DNA of 64,000 bases, taken from contig NZ_SAUH01000001.1 of the NCBI RefSeq assembly GCF_004193175.1, forward strand, positions 5,489,501 through 5,553,500, written 5' to 3'. Positions within the stretch are counted from its first letter, which is position 1. Each line of letters begins with the position of its first letter. This document shows positions 8,899-19,251 of this stretch, piece by piece. The notes beneath the pieces were generated by a model. It saw nothing but the letters and a program-made list of their open reading frames with translations. It did no database searches and had not been told where the DNA came from. A program made the position numbers and the translations under genes. Source of the DNA: Streptomyces sp. RFCAC02. GTDB lineage: Bacteria; Actinomycetota; Actinomycetes; Streptomycetales; Streptomycetaceae.

Positions 8899-11076
8899 GT
8901 GCCGGAACACGACGCCCACGGAACGATCCACTGGCACCGCGACGCCGACGGCATCGTCACCCTCACCCTCGACGCCGCCCGGCTGCCGGCCGCCGTCGCG
9001 GACGCCGCGTTCGCCGACGCCCTGGGCGCCGTCACCGACCGGCTCACGGCCGAGGTCGCGACCGTCCGCGGCATTGTCATCACCTCGGCAGGCGACGCTT
9101 CCGCCGGCGGCGCCCCGGCCGAACTCCTGGCCGCAGGCCCCGAGGACGCCCGGCGCGTGTTCGACCTCGCCCGCCGCGTGACCCGCGATCTGCGCCGCAT
9201 CGAGACGCTCGGCAGGCCCGTCGTCGCGGCCCTGAACGCCGGGGCCACCGGCCTCGCTCTCGAACTCGCCCTGGCCTGCCACCACCGGATCGCCGTCGAC
9301 GACCCGGCCGGCCGGATCGGCCTCCCGGCGCCCGCTCTCGGCCTCATGCCGGGCGCGGGGGGCGTCGCCCGGACCGTGCGGCTCCTCGGCGTCCGAGCCG
9401 CACTGGAGACCGTCCTCCTCGACGGCCGCGCCCACCGCCCCGCCCGCGCCCTGGCGCTCGGGCTCGTGCACGAACTGGCGGCCGACCCCGACGAGATGAC
9501 GAACCGCGCCCGCGCCTGGCTGAACGGTGCCCCTGACCCCCGCCAGCCCTGGGACGCCCCCGGGTACCGCATCCCGGGCGGCACACCCGGCGACCGGGCG
9601 CTCGCGGCCCGGCTGCCGTACTGGCCGGCCCTGCTGAGCGCCCGCACGGGCGGCGCCCCGGCACCTGCGCTCCGCGCGGTCCTGGCGGCCGCCGTCGAGG
9701 GCGCGCAGGTGGACTTCGACACCGCCCAGACGATCGAGTCGCGCCACTTCACCGAGGTCGCCACCGGACAGGTGGCCAGGAACATGATCCGCGCGTCGCT
9801 CGACCTGCGGGCGACCGGCCGGCGCAGCGCCCGCCCCGCCGACGTGCCCGAGCGGCCCGTCCGCCGCGTCGCCGTCGTCGGCGCGGGCACGACGGGCGCC
9901 GGCATCGCCGGGCTCGCCGCCGCAGCCGGCCTCGACGTCGTCCTCACGGACGTGACACGGGAGGCGGCGCGGCGCGGCAGGGACACGGCCGCCGCGGTGC
10001 TCGACCGCGCCGTGGCCGCGGACCGTATCGCCGGGGACGCGCGCGACGCGGCTCTCGCCCGTATCGCCGCGGCGACCGGGACCGGCGCGCTCGCCGGCTG
10101 CGACACCGTCATCGAGGCGGTCCCCGAGGACACGGACCTCAAGCGCGCGGTGCTGCGGGACGCGGAGGAGGCGGCGCCCGGCGCTCTGCTGTGCACGGGC
10201 ACCGCGGTGCTCGCCGTCGCCGACCTGGCCGGGGGCCTGCGGGACGCGGCGCGCCTGGTCGGGCTGCGTCTGCCGCCCGAGGGCGGCCTCGCGGAGATCG
10301 TGCGCGGACCGGCCACGGGCGGGACGGCCCTGGCCCGCGCGTACGACCTGGCCCGGGCACTGGAGCGGACGGCCGTCGTCGTACGGGACGCCCCCGGCCC
10401 CTTCACGGCCCGGGTCGCCGGGCGTTTCATCGACGAGGGCCTCGCGCTGCTGGCTGAGGGGGTGCCCGCGCCGTCGGTCGAGCGCGCGGCTGCCCGGGCG
10501 GGCTGGGCGACGCCCCTCCTGGCGCTGCTGGACGACCTGTCGCTGCCGTCGGTCCTGGCGGCGAGGGCCGCCGCCGCGCACCGCCCGGCGGGCACCGGGT
10601 CCGGCGCCGGGGTGCTCGGCCGCATGATCGAGGAGTTCGGCCGTCCGGGCCGCGCCGCCGGTGCGGGCTTCTACGGGTACGAGGACGGGCGCCGTACGGA
10701 TCTGTGGCCCGGGCTGCGCGAGCACTTCGCCCGCCCCGGCGTCGCCGTCCCCCCGGACGACCTGCGCGACCGCCTGATGATCGGCCCGGTACTTGAGGCC
10801 GTCGAGCTGCTGGAGGTGGGGGTGGTCGGTTCCGTCGCCGACGCCAACACCGCCTCGCTCCTCGGCGCCGGTTTCCCGGCCTGGACGGGCGGCGTCCTGA
10901 GCTGCGCGAACGGCTGGGACGGCGGGCTCGCCGGTTTCGCGGAGCGCGCGCGCCGGCTGGCCGACGTCCACGGGGAACGGTTCGCGCCGCCGCCCGCCCT
11001 GCTCGAACGGGCCGCCGCGGGCCGCCCGTTCGAGGACGCCGGCGGACGGACGGCGGCGGCCGCCCCGGCCCCCTGA
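8899..11076 (+). CDS. FadB-like enoyl-CoA hydratase/3-hydroxyacyl-CoA dehydrogenase fusion with altered active sites
   Basis: The 725-residue protein has the full FadB layout: a crotonase domain (about 1-260), an NAD-binding 3-hydroxyacyl-CoA dehydrogenase domain with [11 protein letters not shown] at about 330, and C-terminal dehydrogenase repeats ending in FPAWTGGVL. Key residues differ from the family. In the crotonase part, GLPEV reads GLPAP, placing Ala144 where the catalytic Glu belongs. In the dehydrogenase part, the LHFFSPV block reads LRLPPEG, with Arg457 in place of the catalytic His, and SNTS reads TGTA, with Gly434 for Asn. It follows the thiolase gene by 21 bases with a GAAGGA ribosome-binding site. 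It may be a non-catalytic partner or have shifted chemistry. Confidence 0.85.
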   Translation: MPEHDAHGTIHWHRDADGIVTLTLDAARLPAAVADAAFADALGAVTDRLTAEVATVRGIVITSAGDASAGGAPAELLAAGPEDARRVFDLARRVTRDLRRIETLGRPVVAALNAGATGLALELALACHHRIAVDDPAGRIGLPAPALGLMPGAGGVARTVRLLGVRAALETVLLDGRAHRPARALALGLVHELAADPDEMTNRARAWLNGAPDPRQPWDAPGYRIPGGTPGDRALAARLPYWPALLSARTGGAPAPALRAVLAAAVEGAQVDFDTAQTIESRHFTEVATGQVARNMIRASLDLRATGRRSARPADVPERPVRRVAVVGAGTTGAGIAGLAAAAGLDVVLTDVTREAARRGRDTAAAVLDRAVAADRIAGDARDAALARIAAATGTGALAGCDTVIEAVPEDTDLKRAVLRDAEEAAPGALLCTGTAVLAVADLAGGLRDAARLVGLRLPPEGGLAEIVRGPATGGTALARAYDLARALERTAVVVRDAPGPFTARVAGRFIDEGLALLAEGVPAPSVERAAARAGWATPLLALLDDLSLPSVLAARAAAAHRPAGTGSGAGVLGRMIEEFGRPGRAAGAGFYGYEDGRRTDLWPGLREHFARPGVAVPPDDLRDRLMIGPVLEAVELLEVGVVGSVADANTASLLGAGFPAWTGGVLSCANGWDGGLAGFAERARRLADVHGERFAPPPALLERAAAGRPFEDAGGRTAAAAPAP

Positions 11077-11104
11077 CCGCGCGGCCCGCGGAAGTCCCGG
11101 GGGC

Positions 11105-11530
11105 TCAGAGCGCGTCGACCGGCTCCCCGCTCACCCGGACCCAGACGCGTTTCCCCTCCGCCGTGCGCTCGAAGCCCAGTTCATCGGCCATCTCGCTCAG
11201 CAGCCACAGGCCGCGGCCCTCCTCGGCGGTCCAGTCGGGGAGGGTGACGCGCGGCACCTCCCGCGACCGGTCGTGGACCGATACCTCGACGTCGCCGCCG
11301 GTCAGGGCGAGTTCGAGGGTGCAGCGGGGATCGTCGACGTGCCGGGCGACGTTCGACAGCAGTTCGGTGACGCCGTGCAGCACGACCTCGGTGACGTGCG
11401 GGGCCTGCTGCCACTCGCGCATCGCGAGCGAGGCGAGCCTGCGGAAGCGCGCCAGGTCCTCGCGACGCGCGGTGAGCAGCCAGCTGTGGGTGAGTCGCCG
11501 GGTCCCGGTGCCCGGACTGGTGAGCGTCAT
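11105..11530 (-). CDS. RsbW-like ATP-binding regulatory protein
   Basis: This is a 141-residue HATPase_c_2 protein of the anti-sigma-factor serine-kinase type, abundant in streptomycetes. The N box HGVTELLSNVARHVDD (about 53-68) and the glycine-rich EEGRGLWLLSEMADELG box are present. No membrane segment or second domain is seen. Such proteins usually bind or phosphorylate anti-anti-sigma partners; no partner is encoded nearby. ATG at 11530 has a CAGGAGGGACG ribosome-binding site. It is convergent with the FadB-like gene. Confidence 0.85.
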   Translation of the reverse strand: MTLTSPGTGTRRLTHSWLLTARREDLARFRRLASLAMREWQQAPHVTEVVLHGVTELLSNVARHVDDPRCTLELALTGGDVEVSVHDRSREVPRVTLPDWTAEEGRGLWLLSEMADELGFERTAEGKRVWVRVSGEPVDAL

Positions 11531-11961
11531 CGTCCCTCCTGAATCCCGGCGGTCCGCAGTCGGTTCCGCGAGGATACGGCCGCACGTGGGGAGTTCATAT
11601 CACCTCGACATGACTTCAGTTGACTGCCGATCAGTTACCGGGAGCGCCCCTGTGTCCGCCGGGCGCCGCGCGCCCGGGTCGTCGCGGCCGCGCCGTCCGG
11701 CGGATGGGGACGCGGTACGTGGGACTCCGCGCGGGCCGCACCGGTGCCGCGCCGCCCGGCGGCACCGGGACACGGGCACGCCGCGGGCGCGTCCGGGGCC
11801 GCACAGATCACCCGCAGGGCTGACGGGTACCGGGCGTGGCGCGCGGCAAGTCCCGTGCCGCTCACGTGCCCGGGCCCGCCGACCGCGTGGTGAACGGCCC
11901 GCTGTCGGCACCGCCTGTCACAATGCACAGCGCGGCGCACGGGGCGCCGGGGAAGCGGAGC

Positions 11962-14367
11962 GTGATCGTGACCATCGAGGACCGGATCGCCGAGGAACTT
12001 GGCGTACGGGGGGAGCAGGTGCGGGCCGCCGTCGGCCTGCTGGACGGCGGCGCCACCGTGCCGTTCATCGCCCGCTACCGCAAGGAGGTCACCGGCACGC
12101 TCGACGACGCCCAACTGCGCACGCTGGAGGAGCGCCTGCGCTACCTGCGGGAGCTGGAGGAGCGGCGCGAGGCGATCCTCCAGTCCATCCGTGCCCAGGG
12201 CAAGCTGGACGACGCCCTGGAGGCCGCCATCCGCGCCGCGGAGACGAAGGCGCGCCTGGAGGACATCTACCTGCCCCACAAGCCGAAGCGCCGCACCAAG
12301 GCCCAGATCGCGCGCGAGGCGGGTCTCGAACCGCTCGCGGACGGCCTGCTGGCCGATCCGGGCACCGAACCGCGCGCCGCCGCCGAGGGCTTCGTCGACC
12401 CGGAGCGCGGCGTCGCCGACGCCGACGCGGCCCTCCAGGGCGCGCGGGCCATCCTCACCGAGCGGTTCGGCGAGGACGCCGACCTGCTCGGCGAGCTGCG
12501 CGAGCGGATGTGGGCATCGGGCCGGCTCGTTGCCCGGGTGCGGGAGGGCAAGGAGACGGAGGGCGCGAAGTTCGCGGACTACTTCGACTTCGCCGAGCCG
12601 TTCACCGAGCTGCCGTCGCACCGGGTCCTCGCCATGTTCCGGGGCGAGAAGGAGGAGGTCCTCGACCTCGCGCTGGAGCCGGAGCCCGAGCGGGAGAACG
12701 GCGCCGACGCCGGCCCGTCGCCGTTCGAGCGGGCCATCGCGCACCGCTTCGGCATCACCGACCGCGGCAGGCCGGCCGACGCCTGGCTCGCCGAGACCGT
12801 CCGCTGGGCGTGGCGGACCCGCATCCTCGTCCACCTGGGCATCGACCTGCGGACACGGCTGCGGACCGCCGCCGAGGACGACGCGGTCGGCGTCTTCGCG
12901 GCGAACCTCCGCGACCTCCTGCTCGCCGCGCCCGCGGGCACCCGCCCCACGATGGGCCTCGACCCGGGCCTGCGGACGGGCGTCAAGGTGGCCGTGGTGG
13001 ACGCCACGGGCAAGGTGGCGGCGACCGACACGATCTATCCGCACGCCCCGCAGCGCCGCTGGGACGAGGCCCTGGCGAAGCTGGCCGCCCTGGTGAAGGC
13101 GCACGGCGTCGAGCTGATCGCCATCGGCAACGGCACGGCGTCCAGGGAGACGGACAAGCTGGCCGGTGAGCTGATCGCCGCGCTGCCGGACGCCGCCCCG
13201 GCCCGGGTCGTGGTCTCCGAGGCCGGCGCCTCGGTCTACTCGGCGTCCGCCTACGCCGGGCAGGAACTGCCGGATCTGGACGTGTCGTTGCGCGGCGCGG
13301 TGTCCATCGCGCGCCGCCTGCAGGACCCGCTGGCCGAGCTTGTCAAGATCGACCCGCGGTCGATCGGCGTCGGCCAGTACCAGCACGACCTGTCGGAGGT
13401 GAAGCTGTCGCGCTCGCTCGACGCCGTCGTCGAGGACTGCGTGAACGGTGTCGGTGTCGACGTCAACACCGCGTCCGCGCCCCTGCTGGCGCGTGTCTCC
13501 GGGATCAGCGGCACCCTCGCCGAGAACATCGTGACCCACCGCGACTCCCATGGGCCGTTCCGCAGCAGGGCGGCCCTGAAGGACGTGGCCCGGCTCGGTC
13601 CGAAGGCGTTCGAGCAGTGCGCGGGCTTCCTGCGCATCCGGGGCGGCGACGACCCGCTGGACGCCTCCTCCGTGCACCCCGAGGCGTACCCGGTGGTGCG
13701 GCGCATGGTCAGCTCCACGGGCGGTGACGTGCCCTCCCTCATCGGCAACACGACGGCCCTCCGGGCGCTTCGGCCCGCGGACTTCGTGGACGGCGTGTTC
13801 GGTCTGCCGACCGTCACCGACATCCTGCGGGAGCTGGAGAAGCCGGGGCGCGACCCGAGGCCCGCGTTCCGCACCGCCCGGTTCAAGGAGGGCGTGGAGA
13901 AGATCGGCGACCTGCGGCCCGGGATGGTGCTCGAAGGTGTCGTGTCGAACGTGGCGGCGTTCGGCGCGTTCGTGGACGTCGGTGTCCACCAGGACGGTCT
14001 GGTGCATGTGTCCGCGATGGCGCGGAAGTTCGTCTCCGACCCCCGGGAGGTCGTGAAGCCGGGGGACATCGTGCGGGTCAAGGTCCTCGACGTGGACGTG
14101 CCGCGCAAGCGGATCTCGCTGACCCTGCGGCTGGACGACGAGTCCGACGCGGCCGGCGGCGGCGCCCGGAGCGGTGGGGCGAAGCGCGGTGCGCGGGAGG
14201 ACCGGGGCGCTCGTGAGGCGCGCGGGGAGCGCGGTGCGCCGCGGCAGCGCGACCGCCGGGGCGGTGGCGGCCGGCGTCAGGACGGCGCCGCGCCGCCGGC
14301 GAACAGCGCGATGGCCGACGCCCTGCGCCGCGCCGGTCTCCTCCGCCCGGACGGTGGCAGGCGCTGA
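11962..14367 (+). CDS. tex: Tex family RNA-binding transcription accessory protein
   Basis: The 801-residue product matches Tex/YhgF: the helical N-terminus ([16 protein letters not shown], then [17 protein letters not shown]), the YqgF-like RNase H fold with [16 protein letters not shown], helix-hairpin-helix repeats (SVGQYQHDL region, then [14 protein letters not shown]) and a C-terminal S1 domain ([21 protein letters not shown], about residues 655-715). Tex binds nucleic acid and influences transcription. The tail after the S1 domain is an Arg/Gly-rich basic extension of about 75 residues, typical for actinobacteria and likely disordered. GTG at 11962 follows GGAAGCGGAG; a second GTG six bases later and an ATG at 11923 are alternatives. 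A strong terminator hairpin follows the stop. Confidence 0.93.
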   Translation: MIVTIEDRIAEELGVRGEQVRAAVGLLDGGATVPFIARYRKEVTGTLDDAQLRTLEERLRYLRELEERREAILQSIRAQGKLDDALEAAIRAAETKARLEDIYLPHKPKRRTKAQIAREAGLEPLADGLLADPGTEPRAAAEGFVDPERGVADADAALQGARAILTERFGEDADLLGELRERMWASGRLVARVREGKETEGAKFADYFDFAEPFTELPSHRVLAMFRGEKEEVLDLALEPEPERENGADAGPSPFERAIAHRFGITDRGRPADAWLAETVRWAWRTRILVHLGIDLRTRLRTAAEDDAVGVFAANLRDLLLAAPAGTRPTMGLDPGLRTGVKVAVVDATGKVAATDTIYPHAPQRRWDEALAKLAALVKAHGVELIAIGNGTASRETDKLAGELIAALPDAAPARVVVSEAGASVYSASAYAGQELPDLDVSLRGAVSIARRLQDPLAELVKIDPRSIGVGQYQHDLSEVKLSRSLDAVVEDCVNGVGVDVNTASAPLLARVSGISGTLAENIVTHRDSHGPFRSRAALKDVARLGPKAFEQCAGFLRIRGGDDPLDASSVHPEAYPVVRRMVSSTGGDVPSLIGNTTALRALRPADFVDGVFGLPTVTDILRELEKPGRDPRPAFRTARFKEGVEKIGDLRPGMVLEGVVSNVAAFGAFVDVGVHQDGLVHVSAMARKFVSDPREVVKPGDIVRVKVLDVDVPRKRISLTLRLDDESDAAGGGARSGGAKRGAREDRGAREARGERGAPRQRDRRGGGGRRQDGAAPPANSAMADALRRAGLLRPDGGRR

Positions 14368-14405
14368 TCCGTCGTCATCCGCCGCGCGGCGCGCGGCACC
14401 CCGCA

Positions 14406-14437
14406 ACGGCCCGGACCGTCCCCACGGTCCGGGCCGT
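14406..14437 (+). terminator. Intrinsic-type hairpin after tex
   Basis: A perfect 14-bp inverted repeat (ACGGCCCGGACCGT at 14406-14419, its complement at 14424-14437) with a CCCC loop lies 38 bases after the tex stop. No T-run follows, as is usual in Streptomyces. Confidence 0.85.
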
Positions 14438-14499
14438 CGCGTATGCGAGATCACGTCGCCATGCCCCCCGATTCCCTTGCCAGACCGGCCGGTAACAAC

Positions 14500-14530
14500 T
14501 TACGGTACCGTAACCTACGGTCTCGTAGGT
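14500..14530 (+). promoter_or_regulatory. Double palindromic operator upstream of acyl-ACP desaturase
   Basis: Two inverted repeats lie side by side. The first is the perfect 14-bp palindrome TTACGGTACCGTAA at 14500-14513. The second has arms ACCTACG and CGTAGGT at 14513-14530 around GTCT. Their centres are 15 bases apart and both share a TACGGT core. This looks like a site for a TetR-type lipid regulator that binds as two dimers, but no regulator gene is adjacent. It sits 28 bases upstream of the GTG start, where binding would block transcription or early elongation. Confidence 0.65.
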
Positions 14531-14557
14531 AGATCCGGTAGTCCGACAGGAGCTTTC

Positions 14558-15538
14558 GTGACGTCACACCCCACCCCCCCGGTCAGGCCCGGCGAGTGGA
14601 CCGACACCCGCCTGATCCTCGCCCTGGAGGAGGTGGTCGAACAGGAGCTGAACCGTCATCTGGGGGTCGCCAAGGACTGGATGCCCCACGAGTACGTCCC
14701 CTGGAGCGACGGACGGAACTTCGACGGTCCCCTCGGCGGGGAGCCCTGGGACCTGTCCCAGTCGAAGGTCACCGACGTGGGCCGCACCGCGCTCGTCGTG
14801 AACCTCCTCACCGAGGACAACCTGCCGAGCTACCACCGCGAGATCGCCTCGATCTTCGGCCGGGACGGTGCCTGGGGCACCTGGGTGCACCGCTGGACCG
14901 CCGAGGAGGGGCGGCACGGCATCGTCCTGCGCGACTACCTGCTGACCACCCGCGCCGTGGACCCCGTCGCCCTGGAGAACTTCCGCATGGCGCACATGTC
15001 GGAGGGCTACGAGTCCGACAACTCGCACTCCATGCTGCACTCGGTGGCCTACGTCGCCTTCCAGGAACTCGCGACCCGCATATCCCACCGCAACACCGGC
15101 CGTGAGTCCGGCGACCCGGTGTGCGACCGTCTCCTGGCGCGCATCGCCACCGACGAGAACCTGCACATGGTCTTCTACCGCAACCTCCTGCGGGCCGCGT
15201 TCGAACTCGCCCCCGACCAGACGATGTGCGCCGTCCGCGACGTGGTCGTCGGCTTCCGCATGCCCGGCCACGGCATCCCCGGCTTCGAGCGCGCGGCCGC
15301 CCGCATGGCCATCGGCGGGATCTACAACCTGCGCATCCACCACGACGACGTGATCCAGCCCGTCCTGCGCTACCTGAAGGTGATGGACATCCCCGGTCTC
15401 GGCCCCGAGGGCATGAAGGCACAGGAGGAGCTGGGCACCTTCATGACCGGCCTGGACGGCGAGGCCCGCATCCTGGACGAACGCATCGCGGCCCGCCGCG
15501 CCCGCGCCGCCGCCCGCGGCGTCAAGCCGACCCCGTGA
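14558..15538 (+). CDS. Acyl-ACP desaturase (soluble diiron)
   Basis: The 326-residue protein belongs to the soluble stearoyl-ACP desaturase family, which puts a cis double bond into acyl chains using O2 and reduced ferredoxin. Both diiron ligand motifs are present: EEGRH (about residue 115) and DENLH (about residue 205). The middle holds the EDNLPSYHREIASIFG and YVAFQELATRISHRN helices common to actinobacterial DesA-like enzymes. No transmembrane segment is visible. GTG at 14558 has an AGGAGC ribosome-binding site. The palindromic sites just upstream suggest repression by a fatty-acid-responsive regulator. Its role is probably membrane-fluidity control. Confidence 0.92.
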   Translation: MTSHPTPPVRPGEWTDTRLILALEEVVEQELNRHLGVAKDWMPHEYVPWSDGRNFDGPLGGEPWDLSQSKVTDVGRTALVVNLLTEDNLPSYHREIASIFGRDGAWGTWVHRWTAEEGRHGIVLRDYLLTTRAVDPVALENFRMAHMSEGYESDNSHSMLHSVAYVAFQELATRISHRNTGRESGDPVCDRLLARIATDENLHMVFYRNLLRAAFELAPDQTMCAVRDVVVGFRMPGHGIPGFERAAARMAIGGIYNLRIHHDDVIQPVLRYLKVMDIPGLGPEGMKAQEELGTFMTGLDGEARILDERIAARRARAAARGVKPTP

Positions 15539-15830
15539 CCGCCCGCGGGAAAACCGTTTGCCGCCGTGCGGCGGCCCGTCCTACCCTGGACGTGGCCTGT
15601 CGCCGATGATTGGAGAGGCCGTTGAGGATCTGAGGTCGATGACACCGCGAGCCCCGTGGCAGGCGTGCCCCATCAGCATGCCCTCGCCCCGTGCGCCGCA
15701 CGATCGACCTCGACGTGAACGGCCATCCGTCCCCGTCCTCCCCGCGATCAGCCCGTGCCCGGTCGGCCCCGACCCGGGCTCCGGTGTCTCCCCGTGACCG
15801 GAACCTTCCGCACACCACCTGGAGACCACC

Positions 15831-17435
15831 GTGACCGCCACGGGCACGCACATCACCGCATCCCGGCTCACCTACGCCTGGCCGGACGGCACCCCCCTGT
15901 TCGACGGGCTCGACCTCGCCGTCGGCCCGGGCCGCACCGGCCTGATCGGACTCAACGGCTCGGGCAAATCCACCCTCCTGCGCCTGGTCGCCGGCGAGCT
16001 CACCCCCGCCGCCGGCACCGTCCGCACCGCCGGTGAGATCGGCTACCTCCCGCAGAACCTCACCCTCGACACCACCCGGCGTGTCGACGAGGTCCTCGGG
16101 ATCGCCGCCACCCGCGCCGCGCTCCACGCCATCGAGAACGGCGACCCGGCGGAGGAACACTTCACGGCCGTCGGCGACGACTGGGACATCGAGGAGCGCA
16201 CCCGCGCCACCCTCGACCAGCTCGGCCTCGCCCACGTGGCGCTCGACCGCACGGTCGGCCAGGTGTCGGGCGGCGAGACGGTCCTGCTGCGTCTCGCCGC
16301 CCTCCTGCTGCGCCGCCCCGACATCCTGCTGCTCGACGAGCCGACCAACAACCTCGACCTCGCCGCCCGCCGCAGGCTGTGCGACACCGTGGCGGCCTGG
16401 AACGGCGTCCTCGTCGTCGTGAGCCACGACCGGGAGCTGCTGGAGCGCGTGGACCGGATCGCCGACCTGCGCGGCGGCCGGATCACCTGGTACGGCGGCC
16501 CGCTCTCCGCGTACGAGGCCGCCATCGCCGTCGAGCAGGAGGCGGCCGAGCGCGCCGTCCGCGCGGCCGGCGCCGACGTGCGCCGGCAGAAGCGGGAGCT
16601 CACCGAGGCCCACGACAGACTGGCCGGCCGCGCACGGACGGCGAAGAAGGCGCAGGGCGGCATCCCGCGCATCGTCGCCGGCGGGCTTGCCTCGTCGGCC
16701 GAGGTCAGCGCGGGGAAGCTCATCGGACGCCACCGCGAGCGTCTGGCGGAGGCCAGGGAGCGCCTCACCGAGGCCGAGGAGGCCGTCCGCGACGACGCCG
16801 AGATCCGCGTCGACCTGCCGCACACCGCCGTACCGCCGCGCCGCCGCGTGCTCACGCTGCGGGACGTGGTGGCGCGGGAGGGCGCGGAGCCGGTGACGCT
16901 GGACGTCGTCGGCCCCGAGCGGATCGCGCTCACCGGGGACAACGGCGCGGGCAAGACGACCCTCCTGGACATCGTCACGGGCGCCACCGCCCCCGCCGCG
17001 GGCACCGTGGAGGCGCACGTGCCGCTGCGCCACCTGCCGCAGCGCCTCGACATCCTGGACCCGCGCGCGAGCATCGCCACGAACGTCCGCAACCTCGCGC
17101 CGGGCACCGACCCGCAGCAGATCCGGGCGCGGCTGGCCCGCTTCCTGTTCCGCAAGGAACGCCCCGACCAGCTCGTCGGCACGCTCTCCGGCGGCGAACG
17201 CTTCCGGGCCACCCTCGCGGCCCTCATGCTCGCCGAGCCGCCGCCCCAGCTCCTGCTGCTCGACGAGCCGACCAACAACCTGGACCTCGCCGGTGTCCGC
17301 AGCCTCACGACCGCCCTGGAGTCGTACCGCGGCGCGCTGCTGGTCGTCAGCCACGACGTGCCGTTCCTCCGCGGCCTCGGCGTCACCCGCTGGCTGCGCC
17401 TGGACGGCGGGCTGACGGAGACCGACCCGCTGTGA
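15831..17435 (+). CDS. ABC-F family ATPase (ribosome-associated, possibly antibiotic resistance)
   Basis: The 534-residue protein has two ABC ATPase domains and no membrane domain. Walker A motifs are GLNGSGKST (about 41) and GDNGAGKTT (about 369). Signature motifs are VSGGETVLLRLAALLL and LSGGERFRATLAALML (about 452), and both Walker B sites read LLLDEPTNNLDL, an ABC-F hallmark. A charged linker between the domains has the register of the P-site-tRNA-interaction motif. ABC-F proteins act on the ribosome, either as translation factors or by dislodging antibiotics; this compact actinobacterial subgroup includes resistance proteins, but specificity cannot be read from sequence. GTG at 15831 follows TGGAGA. 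The 292-base leader may hold a regulatory peptide. Confidence 0.9.
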   Translation: MTATGTHITASRLTYAWPDGTPLFDGLDLAVGPGRTGLIGLNGSGKSTLLRLVAGELTPAAGTVRTAGEIGYLPQNLTLDTTRRVDEVLGIAATRAALHAIENGDPAEEHFTAVGDDWDIEERTRATLDQLGLAHVALDRTVGQVSGGETVLLRLAALLLRRPDILLLDEPTNNLDLAARRRLCDTVAAWNGVLVVVSHDRELLERVDRIADLRGGRITWYGGPLSAYEAAIAVEQEAAERAVRAAGADVRRQKRELTEAHDRLAGRARTAKKAQGGIPRIVAGGLASSAEVSAGKLIGRHRERLAEARERLTEAEEAVRDDAEIRVDLPHTAVPPRRRVLTLRDVVAREGAEPVTLDVVGPERIALTGDNGAGKTTLLDIVTGATAPAAGTVEAHVPLRHLPQRLDILDPRASIATNVRNLAPGTDPQQIRARLARFLFRKERPDQLVGTLSGGERFRATLAALMLAEPPPQLLLLDEPTNNLDLAGVRSLTTALESYRGALLVVSHDVPFLRGLGVTRWLRLDGGLTETDPL

Positions 17436-17439
17436 GCGC

Positions 17440-17475
17440 GCTCCGCCCCGCCGCCGTCGGGCCGCGGGGCGGAGC
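17440..17475. terminator. Bidirectional hairpin between convergent ABC genes
   Basis: A perfect 11-bp inverted repeat (GCTCCGCCCCG at 17440-17450 and its complement at 17465-17475) with a 14-base loop fills most of the 49-base gap between the two stop codons. It can serve both genes. Confidence 0.75.
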
Positions 17476-17484
17476 CCCGGCGGC

Positions 17485-19251
17485 TCAGGTCATCTGCTTG
17501 GCCTGGAGCCGCGCGTAGGCGCCGCCGAGCCGCAGCAGCTCGGCATGGGTGCCGATCTCCTGGATGTGGCCCTGGTCGAGGACCACGATCCGGTCGGCGT
17601 TCCTGACCGTGGACAGGCGGTGCGCGACGACGAACACCGTCCGTCCGCGCATCAGCCGGTCCATGGCCTCCTGCACCAGCGCCTCCGACCGGGTGTCGAG
17701 CGCGGAGGTCGCCTCGTCCAGCACCAGGATCCGCGGGTCGCGGATCAGGGCGCGGGCGATCGCGATGCGCTGCCGCTGGCCGCCGGACAGCCGCGCGCCG
17801 CGCTCGCCGACGACCGTGTCCAGGCCGGTGGGCAGCTCCTCCACGAACTCCAGGGCGTTCGCGTCGGCCAGCGCGGCCCGTACGGCCCGGTCGTCGGCGT
17901 CGGCCATGCCGTAGCCGACGTTCTCCCTGATGCTGCCCTCGAAGAGCACGGACTCCTGCGGCACCACCGACAGGAACCGCCGGTAGCTGCGGAGGTCGAG
18001 CGTCGCCATGTCGGTGCCGTCGAGGAGGATGCGGCCCGAGACGGGCCGGATGAAGCCGATGAGGAGGTTCAGCACGGTGGACTTGCCCGCGCCCGAAGCC
18101 CCGACCAGGGCGATGGTCTCGCCCGGCCGGACCGCGAGGTCGAAGCCGGTGACCGCGGCCGCGCCCTCGCCGTCGTAGCGGTAGTCCACCCGCTGGAAGT
18201 CGATGCGGCCCTTGACCGCCGTCACCTCGGTCTTCCCGGCGTTGATCTCCAGGTCGGGCGCCTGGAGCACCTCGCCGGCCGAGCGGACCGATTCGAGCCC
18301 CCTGCTGATGATCGGGGCGAGGCCCATCAGCATGGTCATCGAACCGGTGAGGGTCGTGAAGAAGGTGCTGAGCATCACCACGTCGCCCGCCGTGATCGGG
18401 AGCCACGCGTAGTAGGCGATCACGGCGGCGCCGGACAGGAAGCCGATGCCGATGGTGTTCAGCAGGATCCAGGCGATCGCGCCGAAGTGCCCGTTCAGCA
18501 GGTCGAGCCGTATGCCCGCCGTCAGGACCTTCCGCAGGGTGCCGTCCACACGCACGAGCGCGGCGCGCTCCAGGCCGTGGGCGCGCGTGACGGGGATGAG
18601 GCTGGTCATCTCGCCGACGCGCGCGGACAACTGCTCGACCTGGCGCCGGTACTTCTCGTTGTGGCCGCGCAGCCGGCCGCGCAGCCGCCGCACCAGCAGG
18701 GCGGAGGCCGGCACCAGGACGACGAAGACGGGCAGCGCGGCCGGGACGCGGACCGCGATGACGATCAGGCCGCCGACCAGGGTGATGACGGCGGCCAGTC
18801 CGGTGTCGGCGCTCTGCTGCACCGACTGCTCGATGTTCTCGACATCCCGGATGACCTTGGTCTGCAATGTGCTGGCGCTGACGCGGGAGTGATAGCCGAT
18901 GGAGAGTTCCTGCATACGCCGGCACAGGGCGGACCGGAGGCCGGTGCCCACGCGCCGCACGCTGCCGTGCATGCAGCGGACGTAGAGCAGATGAGTCGGG
19001 TAATTCATCAGGAGAACGATCACCAGCACGAGGGTGTTGACCCACAGTTCGGAGGCCGGGCGTTTCTCGACGACGATGTCGATGATGTTGGCGGTGATCA
19101 GGGGAAGCAGCCAGACGGGGCTGTGCTTGACGATGAACGCCAGCACCGCCGTGAGAAGCCTGAAACGGGCTTCCCCGAAGAGGTAGACGAGGGTCCGCAC
19201 CGGGTGTTCCCCCTGGTAGCGGTGCTCCAGGGGTCCTTGCGGAAGAGCCAT
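17485..19251 (-). CDS. ABC half-transporter (fused permease and ATPase, exporter type)
   Basis: The 588-residue protein combines an N-terminal membrane domain with about six helices (residues 25-330) and a C-terminal ATPase. Walker A is GASGAGKST at about 380-388, the signature is LSGGQRQR, Walker B is ILVLDEATSALD, and the H-loop is VAHRLSTV. This is the homodimeric or heterodimeric exporter class (MsbA/LmrA-like). The substrate is unknown. ATG at 19251 gives the family start; an in-frame extension up to 19317 lacks a better ribosome-binding site. There is no partner half-transporter next to it, so it may act as a homodimer. It is convergent with the ABC-F gene. Confidence 0.9.
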   Translation of the reverse strand: MALPQGPLEHRYQGEHPVRTLVYLFGEARFRLLTAVLAFIVKHSPVWLLPLITANIIDIVVEKRPASELWVNTLVLVIVLLMNYPTHLLYVRCMHGSVRRVGTGLRSALCRRMQELSIGYHSRVSASTLQTKVIRDVENIEQSVQQSADTGLAAVITLVGGLIVIAVRVPAALPVFVVLVPASALLVRRLRGRLRGHNEKYRRQVEQLSARVGEMTSLIPVTRAHGLERAALVRVDGTLRKVLTAGIRLDLLNGHFGAIAWILLNTIGIGFLSGAAVIAYYAWLPITAGDVVMLSTFFTTLTGSMTMLMGLAPIISRGLESVRSAGEVLQAPDLEINAGKTEVTAVKGRIDFQRVDYRYDGEGAAAVTGFDLAVRPGETIALVGASGAGKSTVLNLLIGFIRPVSGRILLDGTDMATLDLRSYRRFLSVVPQESVLFEGSIRENVGYGMADADDRAVRAALADANALEFVEELPTGLDTVVGERGARLSGGQRQRIAIARALIRDPRILVLDEATSALDTRSEALVQEAMDRLMRGRTVFVVAHRLSTVRNADRIVVLDQGHIQEIGTHAELLRLGGAYARLQAKQMT

